This document shows positions 35,236 through 37,296 of a stretch of 37,296 bases of DNA, in pieces. This stretch comes from Longimicrobiaceae bacterium. GTDB taxonomy: Bacteria; Gemmatimonadota; Gemmatimonadetes; Longimicrobiales; Longimicrobiaceae. Numbering within the stretch: position 1 is the first letter of the stretch; each line of letters opens with the position of its first letter. The stretch is taken from NCBI GenBank assembly GCA_030146875.1, contig JASLAX010000043.1, positions 1 to 37,296 on the forward strand. Reading direction: 5' to 3'. The notes below the pieces were generated by a model that saw only the letters and a program-made list of their open reading frames with translations, did no database searches and was not told where the DNA came from. The position numbers and the translations under genes are program-made.

Positions 35236-37296
35236 GCGCCGCTCCGGAGGCGGCGGCGCGGACGGAGGCGGACGTGGCGCCCTCCGCCGCGCGCATCGTG
35301 GCGACGGTCCTGGCGGCCTGGCGGCGAGCGCGGGCGGCGCGGGCGGCGACCCTCGCCCCGGCGCTGCTCTTGGGGGCGGCGGCGCTCCTGCTCCTGATCG
35401 ACCTCCTCTCCCCCCTCTCCGCCGACGCGCGGCTCGTCCTGCGCTGGATCCCGGGGCTGCTCGCGCTGGCGGTGCTGGGCCGCGGGCTGCACGCCGACCT
35501 CCATCCTCCCCCCGCGCGCCGCCTGGCGCTGCTGGTGGAGGAGCGCGTGCCGGCGCTGCAGAACCGGCTGGTCACCGCGCTGGAGATGGGGGACGGGGAC
35601 GGCGCCGTGGCCCGCGCCTTCCGCGCGGACGCGGCCCGGCGCCTGGCGGAGGTGGACCTGCGCGGCGTCTACCCCGCGCGCCTGCGCCGGCCCGCCATCG
35701 GCCTCGCCTCGTCCGCCGTCTTTCTCGCCCTGTTCCTGCTGCTGACGCCCGGGGGCGCGCGGGCGGCGTGGGACCGCTGGTCCGACCCGGGGGACGCGTA
35801 CCGGGGCGCGTGGGAGGAGGTGCGCGGGCGCGTCGTCCCCGGTCGGGTGGCGGCGCCGCTCCCGGGCTTCGACGAGCTGCGCTGGCGGGTGACGCCGCCG
35901 GCCTACGCCGGCCTGGCGCCGACGGAGGGACGGGGCGAAGAGGGGATCGCGGCGCTCCCCGGCAGCCGCGTGCGCATCCGCTCGCGCTTCGCGGACCGGT
36001 GGACGGCGGTGCGCGCGTCGCTCGTGGGCGGAGGCGCGGTGCCGGTGCGGCGGGGCGGCGGCGAGTGGTGGGTCGAGTGGACGACCCGCGCGGCGGATCG
36101 CGGCGTGTCCCTGGAGGCGGTCGCGTCCGGCGGCGTGGCCGACCGGCGGGTGGTGCCCGTCGCCGCGCTGGTGGACCGGCCGCCGGACGTCGTGCTGTCC
36201 GAGCCCGCGGCCGACATCGTCCTGCCGGCATCCGCCGGACGCCTGCTCGTCCGGGCGACGGCGACGGACGACCACGGGGTCGGCGACGTCCGTCTCGCCT
36301 GGATCCGGTCGAGCGGGAGCGGCGAGAGCTTCGAGTTCACCGAGGGCGAGTGGCCGTGGGACCGCGTGGAGCGGCGCGGCCGGCGCGTGGTCGCGGAGCG
36401 GACGGTGGACCTGGGCGCCCTGGCCCTCAAGGCGGGGGAGATGGTGCACGTCCGCGCCGTGGCCCGCGACCGCAACGACGTGACGGGGCCGGGGGAGTCC
36501 TCCTCCGCCACCCGCGTGGTCCGCATCGCGCGCGAGGACGAGCTGGACCAGGTGACGGACGTCCTGGCCCTGCCGCCGCTGATGCCCGACAACCCGGTGC
36601 TGAGCCAGCGGATGCTGGTGCTGCTCACCGAGCGCCTCGTCCGCCGCTCCCCCGCGCTGGGGCGCGACGCGCTGGTGGCCGAGGCGGCGGAGATCGGCGG
36701 CCAGCAGCGGCGCCTGCGCGAGCGCGTGGGCGAGGAGATCTTCACCCGGCAGACGGGCGGGATGCAGGGGCCGGAGGGGCACACCGGCTTCGAGGACGCC
36801 GTCGCCCAGCACGGGCACGGCGAGGAGGAGGGGCACGCGGAGGAGAAGCCGACGGCGGAGGAGACGCTGGAGCGCGCGTCCCAGGCGACCGGCCGAGGCA
36901 CGCGGGACGAGGTGGAGCACCGCCACGACGAGGCGCCGATCCTGGACGTGAACCGCACGCTGCTCGGTATCTACAACGCCATGTGGGCCGCCGAGCGGGA
37001 GCTGGGCCAGGGCCGCCCGCGCGAGGCGCTGCCGCACGAGATGGAGGCGCTGCGCCTGATCCAGCAGCGCCGCGGGGCCGAGCGCGTATTCGCCCGCGGG
37101 CGCGTGAGCGTGGACGCGATCGACGTTTCCGCCGCGCGCGGGGAGGGGAAGACGGACGAGGCCGCGCCGGCCGGGCGGCGCGCGGGCGCCGCGTCCCCCT
37201 CCACGGGGGCGCTGGCGGCGGAGGTGGACCGCGCCTCCGCCGCCCTCTCGCGCGGCGGGCGGGAGGCGTCGCTGGCGCTCTCGGCCCTGGCGGCGC
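35232..37296 (+). CDS. DUF4175-like membrane protein, 3' end outside the window
   Basis: Partial: 688 codons visible from GTG 35232, open to the end of the window. Three N-terminal hydrophobic helices are visible (about 38-58, 67-84 and 154-172). They are followed by an Ig-like beta region (about 190-440; TPPAYAGLAPTEG; ATATDDHGVGDVRLAWI) and a long charged helical region rich in Glu, His and Arg (about 440-688). This matches DUF4175 proteins found behind moxR/DUF58/BatA genes. Function unknown; an envelope role is likely. The helical tail likely continues past 37296. Confidence 0.7.
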   Translation, partial: MSAAPEAAARTEADVAPSAARIVATVLAAWRRARAARAATLAPALLLGAAALLLLIDLLSPLSADARLVLRWIPGLLALAVLGRGLHADLHPPPARRLALLVEERVPALQNRLVTALEMGDGDGAVARAFRADAARRLAEVDLRGVYPARLRRPAIGLASSAVFLALFLLLTPGGARAAWDRWSDPGDAYRGAWEEVRGRVVPGRVAAPLPGFDELRWRVTPPAYAGLAPTEGRGEEGIAALPGSRVRIRSRFADRWTAVRASLVGGGAVPVRRGGGEWWVEWTTRAADRGVSLEAVASGGVADRRVVPVAALVDRPPDVVLSEPAADIVLPASAGRLLVRATATDDHGVGDVRLAWIRSSGSGESFEFTEGEWPWDRVERRGRRVVAERTVDLGALALKAGEMVHVRAVARDRNDVTGPGESSSATRVVRIAREDELDQVTDVLALPPLMPDNPVLSQRMLVLLTERLVRRSPALGRDALVAEAAEIGGQQRRLRERVGEEIFTRQTGGMQGPEGHTGFEDAVAQHGHGEEEGHAEEKPTAEETLERASQATGRGTRDEVEHRHDEAPILDVNRTLLGIYNAMWAAERELGQGRPREALPHEMEALRLIQQRRGAERVFARGRVSVDAIDVSAARGEGKTDEAAPAGRRAGAASPSTGALAAEVDRASAALSRGGREASLALSALAA

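Overview
The window is very GC-rich bacterial DNA. Genes are tightly packed, GTG starts and 4-nt GTGA/ATGA overlaps are common, and strong GC-rich hairpins close the transcription units. The gene mix includes a moxR/DUF58/BatA-like/DUF4175-like operon, a DUF3667 protein, TPR proteins with degenerate ATPase domains, an eCIS-core DUF4157 protein and a RadC/JAB-DinG fusion. This suggests a Gemmatimonadota bacterium, perhaps Longimicrobium-like. That placement is an inference: no rRNA or tRNA gene was seen.

Layout. 1-5.3 kb: two paralogous TPR proteins with a degenerate P-loop-like N-terminus. The first is coupled to a secreted DUF3108-like protein. The second follows a 40-codon Pro/Trp-rich peptide gene that has its own promoter, a strong ribosome binding site and a downstream hairpin. 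5.4-7.3 kb: a TPR-GGDEF protein. 7.3-9.03 kb: a clearly more AT-rich insert with two overlapping genes resembling the Kiwa anti-phage system (kwaA and kwaB). 9.0-15.1 kb: housekeeping-type genes, namely a JAB-DinG helicase fusion, DUF3667, FAA hydrolase, lspA and a dapL-like aminotransferase. 15.2-18.0 kb: a TonB-like envelope protein, a BON-domain protein and a YqeY/GatB-like protein.

18.0-20.5 kb: a DUF4157 (eCIS core) protein carrying a second zincin motif, flanked by a 26-bp exact direct repeat, then two small minus-strand genes. 20.8-23.0 kb: an orphan LytTR response regulator divergent from a LipA-like lipase lipoprotein. 23.0-27.8 kb, minus strand: a secreted LolA/DUF-like protein, a 2OG-Fe(II) oxygenase, an M61-type peptidase, a HEAT/KOW-like protein and a RelE/ParE toxin-antitoxin pair. 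28.1-31.6 kb: carB without carA, followed by a small frameshifted gene. 31.9 kb to the end: a moxR (apparent CTG start), DUF58, BatA-like and DUF4175-like operon, the last gene running off the window.

The most notable points are the Kiwa-like island, the peptide/TPR unit, the double-zincin eCIS protein with its repeat-bounded locus, and the RadC/JAB-DinG fusion that has lost one Fe-S cysteine.
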